Shown here: piece after piece, positions 48,696-57,504 of the stretch
Layout of the letters: each line of letters begins with the position of its first letter
How positions within the stretch are numbered: position 1 is the first letter of the stretch
DNA from: Nitrospirota bacterium
GTDB taxonomy: Bacteria > Nitrospirota > Nitrospiria > Nitrospirales > Nitrospiraceae
Direction: 5' to 3'
DNA length: 61,944 nucleotides
Assembly: GCA_028876065.1 (NCBI GenBank)
Contig: JAGWTI010000007.1
Coordinates: 1-61,944 of the forward strand
Notes under the pieces: model-generated
What the model saw: the letters and a program-made list of their open reading frames with translations, nothing else
Database searches by the model: none
Told to the model about the DNA's origin: nothing
Position numbers and translations under genes: made by a program

Positions 48696-50101
48696 GACGC
48701 CGCCGTCCTTTCGGCCTTGTGCCGTTCGCGCCAGACCCGAGCCGCAGCCACCAGTGACGCAGCGACAGCCGGCTGGCTGGAAAAATGGAGGTGGGCATAG
48801 AGGGCCACCGTGTTGCCGCGCACCAGCCCATCCGGCGACCGTGACTGTCCCTTCGCGTCCGTCACGGCGCAGGCATAGTCAAGCGTTCCCCGCGGAACGA
48901 GCGTGGAGTAATGAAACTCATGGCCTCGCGTCTTCAGGCCCGGCGGGCCGATGACACAGGGTTTCGTGAGTTCGATCTCGCGGTACCCCAGCGTCAAGCC
49001 CGGCTTACGCATCGCCGCCTCGGCGGGAAAGAGCCCGACCATGTCGTGAAGGCGTCCCTCGAAGTCGCGAATCGCCTGCGTCAGGTACATCAACCCGCCG
49101 CACTCGGCATAGATGGCCCCTCCCCGTTCGGCAAAGTCCCGGATCGCGCTTCGCATGGCCCCGTTTCCGGCAAGCGCCTCGCCATGGAGCTCCGGATACC
49201 CCCCGCCCAGGTACAGCAAGTCCACGTCGGGCAACGCCCGGTCCCGGATCGGCGAGAATCTGACCAGTTCCGCCCCTTCCGCCTCCAACAGCTCCAGATT
49301 CTCCGGATAGTAAAAACAGAAGGCCGCATCGTAGGCGATGCCCACCCGAACCGGCCGATCCACGTGTTGCCGCGAGACTCCCGGGCTCTCGACCGTCATG
49401 GGGCTCGGATCGACGGCCGTTCCGGCCAGCGACTCCACGAGAGCCAGATCCACCGTCTCGGAGATCGCCCGTCCCAGCTTCGCATAGAGGTCGCGTGATC
49501 CCTGTTCCATCGCGGTGACGAGGCCCAGGTGGCGATCGCCGATCGCCAGGGTCCGATCGGGACGGAGATACCCGACCGCCGCCACCTCGGTTTCCGCCTC
49601 CACCGCCTCTTTCAGCAGTTGAAAATGGCCTTCGCTGCCGACCCGGTTGAACAGGACAGCGGCCACCCTCAGGGCCGGATCGAACCGGGCATAGCCGGAG
49701 ACCATGGCCGCCGCCGATCGGGCCATGGCGCTCCCGTCGACCACGAGCAGGACCGGCGCCCCGAGCTGCTTGGCCATCTCCGCCGTGCTGCCGGCCTCGC
49801 TGACCGGCGAACTGCCGTCGAACAACCCCATCATGCCCTCGACGATGGCCAGGTCCGCATCGGCGGTCGCGCGGGCAAAGATCCGACGATTCGCCTCGGC
49901 GCTCAACATCCAGCCGTCCAGGTTGCGGGAAGGCCGGCCGGTCGCCGCCTGGTGGTGCCCCGGATCGATGTAGTCCGGCCCCACCTTGAAGGGTTGGACC
50001 CGGCGGCCCCTTGCTGTGAGGGCCGCCAGGAGCGCCAGCGTGACGGTGGTCTTGCCGACGTTGCTCTGGGTACCGGCAACGACAAGCCGAGGCACACCCA
50101 T
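48692..50101 (-). CDS. cbiA: Cobyrinate a,c-diamide synthase (CbiA/CobB)
   Basis: A 469-residue amidotransferase acting on cobyrinate (or hydrogenobyrinate). The ATPase domain begins RLVVAGTQSNVGKTTVTLALL with FKVGPDYIDPGHH, EGMMGLFDG and the second half carries the glutaminase domain with cysteine in YAECGGLMYL and the ending HFSSQPAVAASLV. It is the earliest step of corrin modification in the window; the ring-building genes must lie elsewhere if the pathway is complete. It starts 12 bases after btuB. Confidence 0.94.
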   Translation of the reverse strand: MGVPRLVVAGTQSNVGKTTVTLALLAALTARGRRVQPFKVGPDYIDPGHHQAATGRPSRNLDGWMLSAEANRRIFARATADADLAIVEGMMGLFDGSSPVSEAGSTAEMAKQLGAPVLLVVDGSAMARSAAAMVSGYARFDPALRVAAVLFNRVGSEGHFQLLKEAVEAETEVAAVGYLRPDRTLAIGDRHLGLVTAMEQGSRDLYAKLGRAISETVDLALVESLAGTAVDPSPMTVESPGVSRQHVDRPVRVGIAYDAAFCFYYPENLELLEAEGAELVRFSPIRDRALPDVDLLYLGGGYPELHGEALAGNGAMRSAIRDFAERGGAIYAECGGLMYLTQAIRDFEGRLHDMVGLFPAEAAMRKPGLTLGYREIELTKPCVIGPPGLKTRGHEFHYSTLVPRGTLDYACAVTDAKGQSRSPDGLVRGNTVALYAHLHFSSQPAVAASLVAAARVWRERHKAERTAAS

Positions 50102-50113
50102 CAGCCGCTCCTC

Positions 50114-52066
50114 TTACGAGAACAAATCATGGTTCACGCGCACGCCGAAATAGATCGAGCGGATCGGCGCTCCCGCATTCAGAATTTCCTGATACCGCTG
50201 ATTGAACAGGTTGTCCGCCCGCATATACGCCTGAACCGTCTTGTTCACATCATAGGTCGTCGCCAAGTTCCACACATCGAAGGCCTGCATGCCTTGGCGG
50301 TCTCCCGTCGTGTTGAAACGCGAGCCTACGAAGCGCCCCGTCAGCGTCATGCGGACCGGCTCGACCGGCTGGTATCCCACCGTCAGGCTCCACTGATCCG
50401 TGGGCCAGCGCGGCAACCGCTTACCCGTGCTGAGATCCCTCGTCATCGTATTGGTATACTGCCCGTGAATGTCGAACGCCTTGAGGAAGGCATAGTCCAA
50501 CGTCTTGGCGTACGTCACCCCGGCCTCCCATCCCTTCGCGGACGCACTGCCGATATTGATCGGGCAAAAGCCGAACGTGCTGAATGGCGCGCAGGCGACC
50601 GGGTCGAATGTGGTGACAATGAGGTCCCGATACCGATTCCAGAAATAACCGCCGCTCAGCTTCAGAGTCTTTCCGAAGAACTCCTGGTCCACCCCCGCAT
50701 CGAAGCTCTGACTTTTCTCCGGCCCGAGACTGGAATTGCCGAAGTTCGGAAAGTACAACTCGTTGATGCTGGGCGCACGAAATCCTGTGGAGTAGCTCGT
50801 CCGCAACTTCGTGTCCGTTTCTTTGTGCAGGTAGCCGCCCGTCAACCGATAGGTGGTCGCGTTCCCGAACACATTGTAATTGTCCTGCCTGATGCCGGCC
50901 GTGCCGAACACCCGGTCCCAGAGATTCAACTGGGCCTGCGCAAACCCCGCATTCGACGAGACGATCCGATTGGTCAGCCCCGTGTCGTTTTGCCCTTGTT
51001 GCTCCCGAAACTGATAGCCGAACGTCAGCAGCAAGGGGTCCCAGACTTGCATGTTGTGCTGCCACTCAAGCCGGTTGGAAAGCACTTGGATGGTGCTGGG
51101 CGTTCCGAAGGGCGTGCTGAGCGCCCCGGTCGTCAGATCGCGTTGGAGAGAGCCGGGCAGAAAGAGCGACGACTCCTGGGCCCGCGACATCGTCAGCTTC
51201 TGGGACCACCAGTTTGTGACGGGTTGTTCGTAGTTTCCGGCGAACACGAAGTTTTGGCTCTTCTGCTTGGACGCATAGACATCCTGGGGCGGATTCGAGA
51301 TGTTATCCAGTCCGACCGAGTTGTTCATCCACCGAAAAGTAAACTCGAGGCGGCCGTCTTTCGGCAACTCCACCCCCATGCGGGAGGACGCCGTCCAATT
51401 TCTGTAGGCGTCCCGCTCCGAAGCCCCGAGCCGGTAATCCGTCGTGGAAAAGCCGGTAAAGTCCCATCTCGACAGAGCCATCGAAAAGTCCACCGGTCCC
51501 TTCTTGCCGGCGAGTTGCGTGCCCTCGCGAATGGAGTTGAAGGAGCCGTACTCGACAAAGGCGTTCGCCGTCGTCGGCCCGGCGCCTTTCTTCGTGACGA
51601 TGTTGATCACCCCGCCCATCGCATCGGAACCCCACAGCATACTCTGGGCCCCGCGAAGAATCTCAATCCGCTCGATGTTGTCCGTCGTTAAATTGGCAAA
51701 ATCGTAACTGCCGAGCGTCGCGCTGTTGACGATCGCCCCGTCGATGAGCACCAGCGTCTGCGTATCGCTCCCGCCCCTGATACGGACCGTCGCCGTCGTC
51801 CCGGGGCCTCCGTTCGAGAAGACCGCCAGCCCCTGAGCCTGCCGCAGAGCGTCCACCACCATCTTGTACTTCTGCCGCTGCAGCTCTTCTCCGGTAATCA
51901 CTTCCACCGCGCTGGTCAGATGGCTGACCGGCACCGGCGTCTTGGTGGCGCTGGTCACGACATCGTCGGTCTGCACGACCGGCACCTCGTCGCCTGCATG
52001 GCCACCCCCGACTCCCCACAACAACGCGAACAGAATCCCCAATCCAAGGATAAAATTCCGCACCAC
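50114..52066 (-). CDS. btuB: TonB-dependent cobalamin receptor BtuB
   Basis: A 650-residue outer-membrane receptor. A signal peptide (FILGLGILFALLWGVGGGHA) is followed by the TonB-box region (DDVVTSATKTPVPV), the plug domain (VEVITGEELQRQKYKMVVDA, TVRIRGGSDTQTLVLIDG) and a 22-strand barrel ending in VNHDLFS with a terminal aromatic-type strand. The cobalamin riboswitch directly upstream and the B12 genes directly downstream identify the substrate. Translation starts at one of two adjacent GTG codons (52066 or 52063) after GGGGAGG; the ribosome binding site is part of a hairpin (see below). Confidence 0.94.
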   Translation of the reverse strand: MVRNFILGLGILFALLWGVGGGHAGDEVPVVQTDDVVTSATKTPVPVSHLTSAVEVITGEELQRQKYKMVVDALRQAQGLAVFSNGGPGTTATVRIRGGSDTQTLVLIDGAIVNSATLGSYDFANLTTDNIERIEILRGAQSMLWGSDAMGGVINIVTKKGAGPTTANAFVEYGSFNSIREGTQLAGKKGPVDFSMALSRWDFTGFSTTDYRLGASERDAYRNWTASSRMGVELPKDGRLEFTFRWMNNSVGLDNISNPPQDVYASKQKSQNFVFAGNYEQPVTNWWSQKLTMSRAQESSLFLPGSLQRDLTTGALSTPFGTPSTIQVLSNRLEWQHNMQVWDPLLLTFGYQFREQQGQNDTGLTNRIVSSNAGFAQAQLNLWDRVFGTAGIRQDNYNVFGNATTYRLTGGYLHKETDTKLRTSYSTGFRAPSINELYFPNFGNSSLGPEKSQSFDAGVDQEFFGKTLKLSGGYFWNRYRDLIVTTFDPVACAPFSTFGFCPINIGSASAKGWEAGVTYAKTLDYAFLKAFDIHGQYTNTMTRDLSTGKRLPRWPTDQWSLTVGYQPVEPVRMTLTGRFVGSRFNTTGDRQGMQAFDVWNLATTYDVNKTVQAYMRADNLFNQRYQEILNAGAPIRSIYFGVRVNHDLFS

Positions 52067-52072
52067 CCACCT

Positions 52073-52090
52073 CCCCTTTGACTCGAAGGG
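52073..52090 (-). promoter_or_regulatory. Likely sequestor hairpin over the btuB ribosome binding site
   Basis: On the minus strand CCCTT (52086-52090) can pair with AAGGG (52074-52078), the latter being the first part of AAGGGGAGG, the btuB ribosome binding site. It lies between the B12 box and the start codon, so a translational on/off switch is likely. No intrinsic terminator is visible in this leader. Confidence 0.55.
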
Positions 52091-52094
52091 TAGA

Positions 52095-52250
52095 GTGAAC
52101 TGGCCCGACAGCCGGGTATCCTGACTCGCGAATCGTCGCTCTCCCGCGCCTTCCCATCCTCAGACAGTGGCGTTCGTGCGGAATCGCTCCTCGCTTACAG
52201 TGGCGGTACCGTGATGGTCTTGCACCATCTTCCCCGTTCTGCCTGCCTCT
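52095..52250 (-). ncRNA. Cobalamin riboswitch upstream of btuB
   Basis: Read on the minus strand, the leader holds GGTGCAAGACCATC with ACGGTACCGCCACTGTAA, a second GCCACTGTCTG, GGGAAGGCGCGGG and the B12 box GAGTCAGGATACC, in the order expected for the AdoCbl riboswitch class. The variable arm between the second GCCACTG and GGGAAGG is only a few bases, the compact form. It should repress btuB and the downstream cob genes when adenosylcobalamin is plentiful. Confidence 0.94.
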
Positions 52251-52393
52251 CCTCTCGACCTGTCCCTCTCCGTGTTGCATGCCCCCATCCGCCCCCAACG
52301 AGGAATGGGCACATCTTCCTCGTCGTTCATCCACAGAAAACGTATCTCGTATTTCGTCGTTCGTATCTCGTTATCGCTAGAGAGGACGTCTTT

Positions 52394-52463
52394 CTTCACG
52401 CTTCACGCTTCACGCTTCACGCTTCACGCTTCACGCTTCACGCTTCACGCTTCACGCTTCACG
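52394..52463. repeat. Ten perfect copies of a 7-bp tandem repeat (CTTCACG)
   Basis: CTTCACG is repeated ten times without interruption. The array begins in the gap upstream of btuB and runs into the last codons of the btuD gene, so the end of BtuD (GREA) and its TGA stop are encoded by the repeat. Because the stop falls within the first copies read on the minus strand, copy-number change would lengthen the gap rather than the protein. Nearby, CGTATCTCGT occurs twice (around 52341 and 52362). Confidence 0.95.
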
Positions 52464-53300
52464 CCCCGGCAGCGTCACGCGCGGCAAACCGGACTGCGGA
52501 TGCCGATCGACCAACACCCGGCATCGATAGACCTCCTCCAGGACCTCCGGCGTCATCACGTCCTCGGGAGCCCCCAGGCGAACGGCCCGCCCCTTGTCCA
52601 AGAGGAGCAGGCGATCGCAATACTGGCTGGCCAGATTCAAGTCGTGGGACACGAGGATGACCGTCAAGCCCCGCTCCTCGTTGAGCCGGCGCAGGATCGC
52701 ACAGATATCCAACTGGTGATGCAGGTCCAAAAAGGCGGTCGGCTCGTCCAACAGCAGGACTTTCGGTTCCTGCGTCAACGCGCGGGCGATGACCGCCCGT
52801 TGGCGCTCCCCGCCCGACACATCCGCGACGGACCGGTGGGCCAGATGCAGCACGTCGGTCTCCCGCATCGCCTCCTCCGCCACCCGCATGTCGTCCGGTC
52901 CTTCCCAGCCAAGACCGCTCAGGCCGAGCATCCGGCGATGGTGCGGAAACCGCCCCATCAACACCAGCTCGGTGATCGAGAACGGAAACGCGAGGTGGCT
53001 TTCCTGCGGGACCAAGGCCACCGATCTGGCCACATCACGTTGCGGCATGCCGGCCAGCTCGGAGTCGAACAACCGCACCAGCCCCTCCTGGGGAGACAGC
53101 ACCTTCGCCAGGATTTTCAACAGAGAACTCTTGCCGGACCCGTTCGGGCCGAGAATGCCGATAATCTCCCCGGGACGTACGGCGAAAGTCAGCCCATCGA
53201 GAACCCACCCGTTTGGGCTATCGGCCTCGGCCCGGTCATATCTGAACCGCAGCCGCTCCACCGCATAGGCAAGAGGCCCTGTCGTGCTTGCGCCGTTCAT
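52452..53300 (-). CDS. btuD: Cobalamin ABC transporter ATP-binding protein BtuD
   Basis: A 282-residue ATPase of the FecE/BtuD group: Walker A GPNGSGKSS, signature VSGGERQRA, Walker B VLLLDEPTAFLD and switch LVSHDLN. It powers uptake of cobalamin through the BtuC permease encoded immediately upstream, with an ATGA overlap at the start. The C-terminal residues are encoded within the 7-bp tandem repeat. An open frame upstream of ATG 53300 belongs to non-coding reading of btuC. Confidence 0.92.
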   Translation of the reverse strand: MNGASTTGPLAYAVERLRFRYDRAEADSPNGWVLDGLTFAVRPGEIIGILGPNGSGKSSLLKILAKVLSPQEGLVRLFDSELAGMPQRDVARSVALVPQESHLAFPFSITELVLMGRFPHHRRMLGLSGLGWEGPDDMRVAEEAMRETDVLHLAHRSVADVSGGERQRAVIARALTQEPKVLLLDEPTAFLDLHHQLDICAILRRLNEERGLTVILVSHDLNLASQYCDRLLLLDKGRAVRLGAPEDVMTPEVLEEVYRCRVLVDRHPQSGLPRVTLPGREA

Positions 53301-54451
53301 GCCAGCCGGCCCTTCCGCGATGCCAGGAGATAGATGAAGAACGGCCCGCCCGCCAAGGCGGTCACGACGCCGACCGGGATTTCCGTGGGAGCCAGCAGCG
53401 TGCGCGCGATCGTATCCGCCGCCATGAGGTACATCCCCCCCACCAACGCCGACGCGGGCAAGAGCAACCGATGGTCCGCCCCGGTGAGCAGGCGCATGGC
53501 ATGGGGGATCACCATGCCGACAAACCCGATCATGCCGCTGACCGAGACCACGGCGCCCGTCAGCAGCGCCGACGTGAAAAAGACGGTTTGTTTGACGGAC
53601 TCCACTTCCACGCCCAAGGCGAGAGCCGACTCTTCGCCGAGCGTCATAAGGTTGAGCGCGGCCGCCTGACGAAACAGCAGGAGGAGGCCGGCGAGGAGAT
53701 AGCCGGCCAACACGAGCATCGCCGGATAGTCCGGCGCGGTCAGCGTGCCCATCAGCCAGGACATCATGCCGAAGGAGCGATTCGGCTCCATAATCGACGT
53801 GACGAACATCACCAGCGCGGAACATACCGCATTGAGAATCACCCCGGCCAACAACAACGTATGGATGGGCAAATACCCGTAGGACGTGGCGATGCGATAG
53901 ACCACGAGCACGGAGAGCAACCCGCCGGCCATCGCACAGAGAGGAAGCGCCGAAAAGGCGAGGGCGGTGCCCGTCAACCCGAACAGGATCGCCAGCCCGG
54001 CCCCCAGCGCCGCACCGCTCGAAATCCCGAGCACGTAGGGATCGGCCAGCGGATTCCGGAGCAGGGCCTGCAGCCCCACGCCGACGGCCGCGAGACAACC
54101 CCCGACCATGAAGGCCAGCAAGACCCGCGGCAACCGCACCTGTAGCAGGATCACACCGTCCGCGCCGGCCGCTTCAAGGCCGGCCTGCCCGTCTCGTAGC
54201 GCCAGGCTCACGATCTGAAGTTCCTCGGCCAATCCGATCGGTGTTGCGCCGAACCGCAGACAGATCGCCAACACGAGGACGGCGGCCACCGCCAAGGCCG
54301 ACAGCATGAGCAGCCACCGCATGGGCGACAGCCTGGATGACCCGACCGTCACGACGCGTCGCGATTCCCGGCCCTCCGTTGCCGACGCCGCAGGACTCGC
54401 GGCAACGGCTTTCCGCCCGTCCGATTGGGTGCGTCCGGCCATCAGTCCCAT
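53297..54451 (-). CDS. btuC: Cobalamin ABC transporter permease BtuC (FecCD family)
   Basis: A 384-residue permease with about ten membrane helices. RLPRVLLAFMVGGCLAAVGVGLQALLRNPLADPYVLGISSGAALGA is split over two helices and is the family hallmark, and the cytoplasmic coupling loop is LGEESALALGVEVE, followed by GFVGMVIPHAMRLLTG. The first 45 residues are a hydrophilic extension (TQSDGRKAVAASPAASATEG) that is longer than usual; a later start is possible. The ATG overlaps the btuF stop (TAATG). Confidence 0.91.
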   Translation of the reverse strand: MGLMAGRTQSDGRKAVAASPAASATEGRESRRVVTVGSSRLSPMRWLLMLSALAVAAVLVLAICLRFGATPIGLAEELQIVSLALRDGQAGLEAAGADGVILLQVRLPRVLLAFMVGGCLAAVGVGLQALLRNPLADPYVLGISSGAALGAGLAILFGLTGTALAFSALPLCAMAGGLLSVLVVYRIATSYGYLPIHTLLLAGVILNAVCSALVMFVTSIMEPNRSFGMMSWLMGTLTAPDYPAMLVLAGYLLAGLLLLFRQAAALNLMTLGEESALALGVEVESVKQTVFFTSALLTGAVVSVSGMIGFVGMVIPHAMRLLTGADHRLLLPASALVGGMYLMAADTIARTLLAPTEIPVGVVTALAGGPFFIYLLASRKGRLA

Positions 54452-55425
54452 TACGGCCTCTGCTGCCGGCTGAAGGCTTCCGGATGGATGCTCCTGGCCA
54501 GCACCTCCAAGCCCTGGGTGATTCTCGGGCCTGGCCGGTTCAACAGGTCGGCGGGAACCTGATGGAAGCGCTGATGCTTGACCGCCGACAAGGTGGTCCA
54601 TCGCCGCCACTGTTGCTGCTCGCTTTCTGAAATCGATTCGGCCGTGCCGACGGGAAAGAGCAACAACTCCGGATCCTCCTTCAGCACTTCCTCCATGCTG
54701 AGGCGCGGATAGGGCGTCTGCGCGCGGCCGGCCACGTTGACGCCGCCGGCCAGTTCGATCATTTGATGGATGAAACTCCCCGGCCCGACCGTGATCAGCG
54801 GCTGACTGTTCAGGACGTACAGCACCCGCGGGCGCGGGAGCGCCTGCACGGCGGCCCGAATCACCGCAACCTGCTGCCGCATCTCGGTGGCCACCCGACC
54901 GGCCGCCTGTGCGCGATCCAGCATGCGTCCGATGGTCTGGACATGGGACGGAATGTCCTCGATCGTCTTGGCGTCCAGGACAAACGTCGCAATCTTCAAT
55001 TGTTCGAGCTTGGCCAGGGTATCGGCCCGGAGGAACGCGCTCGGCGCCAGAATCAGGTCGGGCTTCAGCGCAACGATGGACTCCACGTTCGGGTTCGAGT
55101 ACCCGACCTTGGGTTTGGCCAGAGCCTGCGGCGGATAGTCGCAAAATTCGGTCACGCCGACGATTTCCTCGTCCAGCCCGAGGCTGTAGAGGATTTCCGT
55201 CATGCTCGGCGCCAACGACACGATCCGCACGGGGGGCTTGGCCAGATACAGTTTGCGGCCCAGGTCGTCCACAAAGGTGCGCGACGCCAGATTGGCCATG
55301 AACGGCATGCCGGTGAGGATGCCTTGCTGTCGCCGCTTCATCGACACGTCGTCACGCTCGCCGGCCAGAGCAAGACCGGACGCCCATAGCACCGCCAGGC
55401 AGAGACACACGACCCCGCTCCGCAC
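54451..55425 (-). CDS. btuF: Cobalamin-binding periplasmic protein BtuF
   Basis: A 324-residue class III substrate-binding protein. A signal sequence (SGVVCLCLAVLWASGLALAG) leads to the two lobes joined by a long helix: RIVSLAPSMTEILYSLGLDEEIVGVTEFCDYP opens lobe one, KPDLILAPSAF follows, and GGVNVAGRAQTPYPRLSMEEV begins lobe two. These are B12-type features. GTG 55425 is chosen because the predicted riboswitch terminator ends at 55451, just upstream; codons further upstream lie within it. First gene of the btuFCD operon. Confidence 0.9.
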   Translation of the reverse strand: MRSGVVCLCLAVLWASGLALAGERDDVSMKRRQQGILTGMPFMANLASRTFVDDLGRKLYLAKPPVRIVSLAPSMTEILYSLGLDEEIVGVTEFCDYPPQALAKPKVGYSNPNVESIVALKPDLILAPSAFLRADTLAKLEQLKIATFVLDAKTIEDIPSHVQTIGRMLDRAQAAGRVATEMRQQVAVIRAAVQALPRPRVLYVLNSQPLITVGPGSFIHQMIELAGGVNVAGRAQTPYPRLSMEEVLKEDPELLLFPVGTAESISESEQQQWRRWTTLSAVKHQRFHQVPADLLNRPGPRITQGLEVLARSIHPEAFSRQQRP

Positions 55426-55450
55426 GCCGCCCTGCCGTTGACGATTCCGC

Positions 55451-55489
55451 AAACAAAAAATCCCCAAGGCCTGAGAGACCCTGAGGATT
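55451..55489 (-). terminator. Intrinsic terminator in the btuF leader (riboswitch expression platform)
   Basis: On the minus strand an imperfect stem of about ten pairs (AATCC at the base pairing with GGATT, 55485-55489 with 55459-55463) is followed by TTTTTTGTTT (55451-55460). It lies between the B12 box and the btuF start, so ligand binding probably favours termination. Confidence 0.72.
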
Positions 55490-55544
55490 GCACCCGCTTC
55501 TTCACCCTCACCCTTTCCCCAGCCCACGAGGGAAAGACGGTCAT

Positions 55545-55775
55545 GCTCCGGGGAGGTCTTCTGGCTCAGGGTTCGACTCTACTCCCCGCGCCTTCCCATC
55601 TTCTAAAAGCTCTCAGCGTTCAGCTTGGAGCCTTCAGCTTCCAAATTCAAGCTGACGGCTGATCGCTGACGGCTGACTGCTTCGTGCAGACAGTGGCTCG
55701 TGCGGGTTTCGTCCCCATTACAGCGGCGGGACCGCGAGGGACTTGCACCCTCTTCCCTTGACCCGGAGGTCTGAA
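55545..55775 (-). ncRNA. Cobalamin riboswitch upstream of btuFCD, with an enlarged arm
   Basis: On the minus strand the core elements appear in order: GGGAAGAGGGTGCAAGTCCC, CGGTCCCGCCGCTGTAA, GCCACTGTCTG, GGGAAGGCGCGGGG and the B12 box AGCCAGAAGACC. Between GCCACTGTCTG and GGGAAGG about 85 bases are inserted (55601-55688), containing repeats of GCTGACGGCTGA and a pairing of 55613-55626 with 55649-55662 (12 of 14 positions). The insert extends a peripheral variable arm and leaves the core intact. Confidence 0.94.
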
Positions 55776-56005
55776 TATGTGGGGCCCACTCTAGGGGAGG
55801 CCTTGGACCCCTGTCAAGGTCAATCTCCGCCGTCACGCCTTCCATCGCCGGCAGCCGGACAGTTCCGCCGTGACCCGCCGCAGAAAATCGTTCGTTCATT
55901 GGACTCGCAGCCGCAAGCGCAGTACAATGCGCCCATCTACACATGGGGCGATCACGGCAGCGGCCCCAGGCAACCGCCTAGACATCCAAGACCGATACCT
56001 CGACC
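55776..56005. other. Divergent intergenic region between the btuFCD leader and the 471-residue protein gene
   Basis: About 230 bases without a supported gene. It should hold the promoter of the btuFCD transcript and that of the rightward gene at 56006, but no convincing -35/-10 pair could be picked out. Confidence 0.4.
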
Positions 56006-57421
56006 ATGAAAAGACCGTTCTTCCTCATCGTCATGATCGCCCTTTTCTTGCTGGGCCTCGACCTGGTGCGGAATATCTGGTTCGGCAAAGGCGAGGCGCC
56101 AAGCGACAGCTACACCGCACTGCTGACATTCCAGCCACGCACCGCAAAAGACGCGCAAAGCAATGCGTACCTGTTCCTGTTGGGATTTTCCGCAAGCCCT
56201 TCGGCGGACCCATTGCGCGTCGGCCACGACATATGGCTCGAAGTCGAAAGCGACCGCGGGCACCGGTTATTCGACTATGGCAAGGAATCCCGATTGGAAT
56301 TGCAGGTGCCGGACGAGACCAGAGAGATCCTGCAAGCCAAGGGGACGGCTGGCGCGCTCAACCAGCTCCGTGCCTTGGCCGACCCGGCCAAGAACCTGTT
56401 GACGCCCCATACCCTCCTCATCGACCGCTATCGTCAATGGTTGACGCTCCCGTTCGATGATTGGGGCGACGGGCACCCGGGGACCCCCAGGCTGGCCGAT
56501 CTGTATGCCGCACACCGATTGTACCTGGCAGAAGCCTGGTCGCAGGACACGTCGACCGCCCTCGACCGACTCGGCAAAGACCTTGCGGCCTGGCGCAGCG
56601 TCCTGGCCAACGCCAAGACTCTGGAACTGAAGATTGTCGCCGCCACGGTCGTCGATGAGGATGCGGCCCTCGTGTCGGACGCGCTCAATCTGCCCGACTT
56701 CGATGTCGGGTGGCTCCCGCGCCTCGATCCGTTGGTGCGTCCCCTGACGACTGCGGAACGGTCCCTGCGTCACCCCATCCAAAACGAATTCGTGATCGCC
56801 CTGGCGCTCTTCGAACATCCCTTGACCAGCGCGACGGCCCAGTCTCAATCGGAATCGGACGCCCAGGAACACTGGGTTGCCACGCTGGCGGGCATGAACG
56901 CCAACGCCTTTCAGATGGTCGAGCAGCCCATTCCCGCCAATCTGCTCTCCCATTCTCCCATGCAGAGGCAGCGGACGCTGAATATCTATGCCGCCTTCTG
57001 CGAAGCCACGATCAAGGCGGCCGACCAACCGAACAGCCCGTTTCCCAAACTGCCCGACATGGCCCGCTCAACCCATTTTCGGTTCCTGGATCACTTCGTA
57101 AATCCGATCGACAATTTCTTCGCGTCCGGCCCGGAGCCGGACTGGGAGCCCTTCGCGGACCGGTTGTTACGCACCGACGCACGGCTGAAGCTGGCAGCCT
57201 TGCACGCCAGATTGCACCGCCCGGCTCGCGACCAGGCGATTACGTCCCGTGTCGTCCAGGCCGGGCCTTCGTTCTACGATCCGTTCTCCGGCTTGCCCAT
57301 GCTCTGGTCCGCCGCCTCGGGCAAGCTGTACAGCGTCGGCGAAAACCGCGCCGACGACAGCGGCGACGAACAGCGCGACATCTCGATCGCAATCCTCCCC
57401 GTCCTGCCGCCGACGCGATGA
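56006..57421 (+). CDS. Membrane-anchored or exported protein of unknown function
   Basis: A 471-residue protein. A single hydrophobic N-terminal segment (PFFLIVMIALFLLGLDLV) acts as anchor or uncleaved signal, leaving a large periplasmic part of mixed helix content with no cysteine-heme, protease or transport motif that I recognise. Regions such as RLADLYAAHRLYLAEAW and RQRTLNIYAAFCEATIKAAD are helical and could be TPR-like. It ends DISIAILPVLPPTR. It stands alone, divergent from the B12 genes, with no operon partner. Coding is supported by length and composition. Confidence 0.75.
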   Translation: MKRPFFLIVMIALFLLGLDLVRNIWFGKGEAPSDSYTALLTFQPRTAKDAQSNAYLFLLGFSASPSADPLRVGHDIWLEVESDRGHRLFDYGKESRLELQVPDETREILQAKGTAGALNQLRALADPAKNLLTPHTLLIDRYRQWLTLPFDDWGDGHPGTPRLADLYAAHRLYLAEAWSQDTSTALDRLGKDLAAWRSVLANAKTLELKIVAATVVDEDAALVSDALNLPDFDVGWLPRLDPLVRPLTTAERSLRHPIQNEFVIALALFEHPLTSATAQSQSESDAQEHWVATLAGMNANAFQMVEQPIPANLLSHSPMQRQRTLNIYAAFCEATIKAADQPNSPFPKLPDMARSTHFRFLDHFVNPIDNFFASGPEPDWEPFADRLLRTDARLKLAALHARLHRPARDQAITSRVVQAGPSFYDPFSGLPMLWSAASGKLYSVGENRADDSGDEQRDISIAILPVLPPTR

Positions 57422-57504
57422 CGCCGCGACCTACGCCGGCCCAAGCCAGGTAGCCGACCCGACCGGTTTTGCGGAAGCCCCGCGCCCTGCACTCCGTTAC
57501 CGCC

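Noticed and set aside
52394-52463. CRISPR array
   Set aside because: Units are 7 bp with no spacers, and no cas genes are present.
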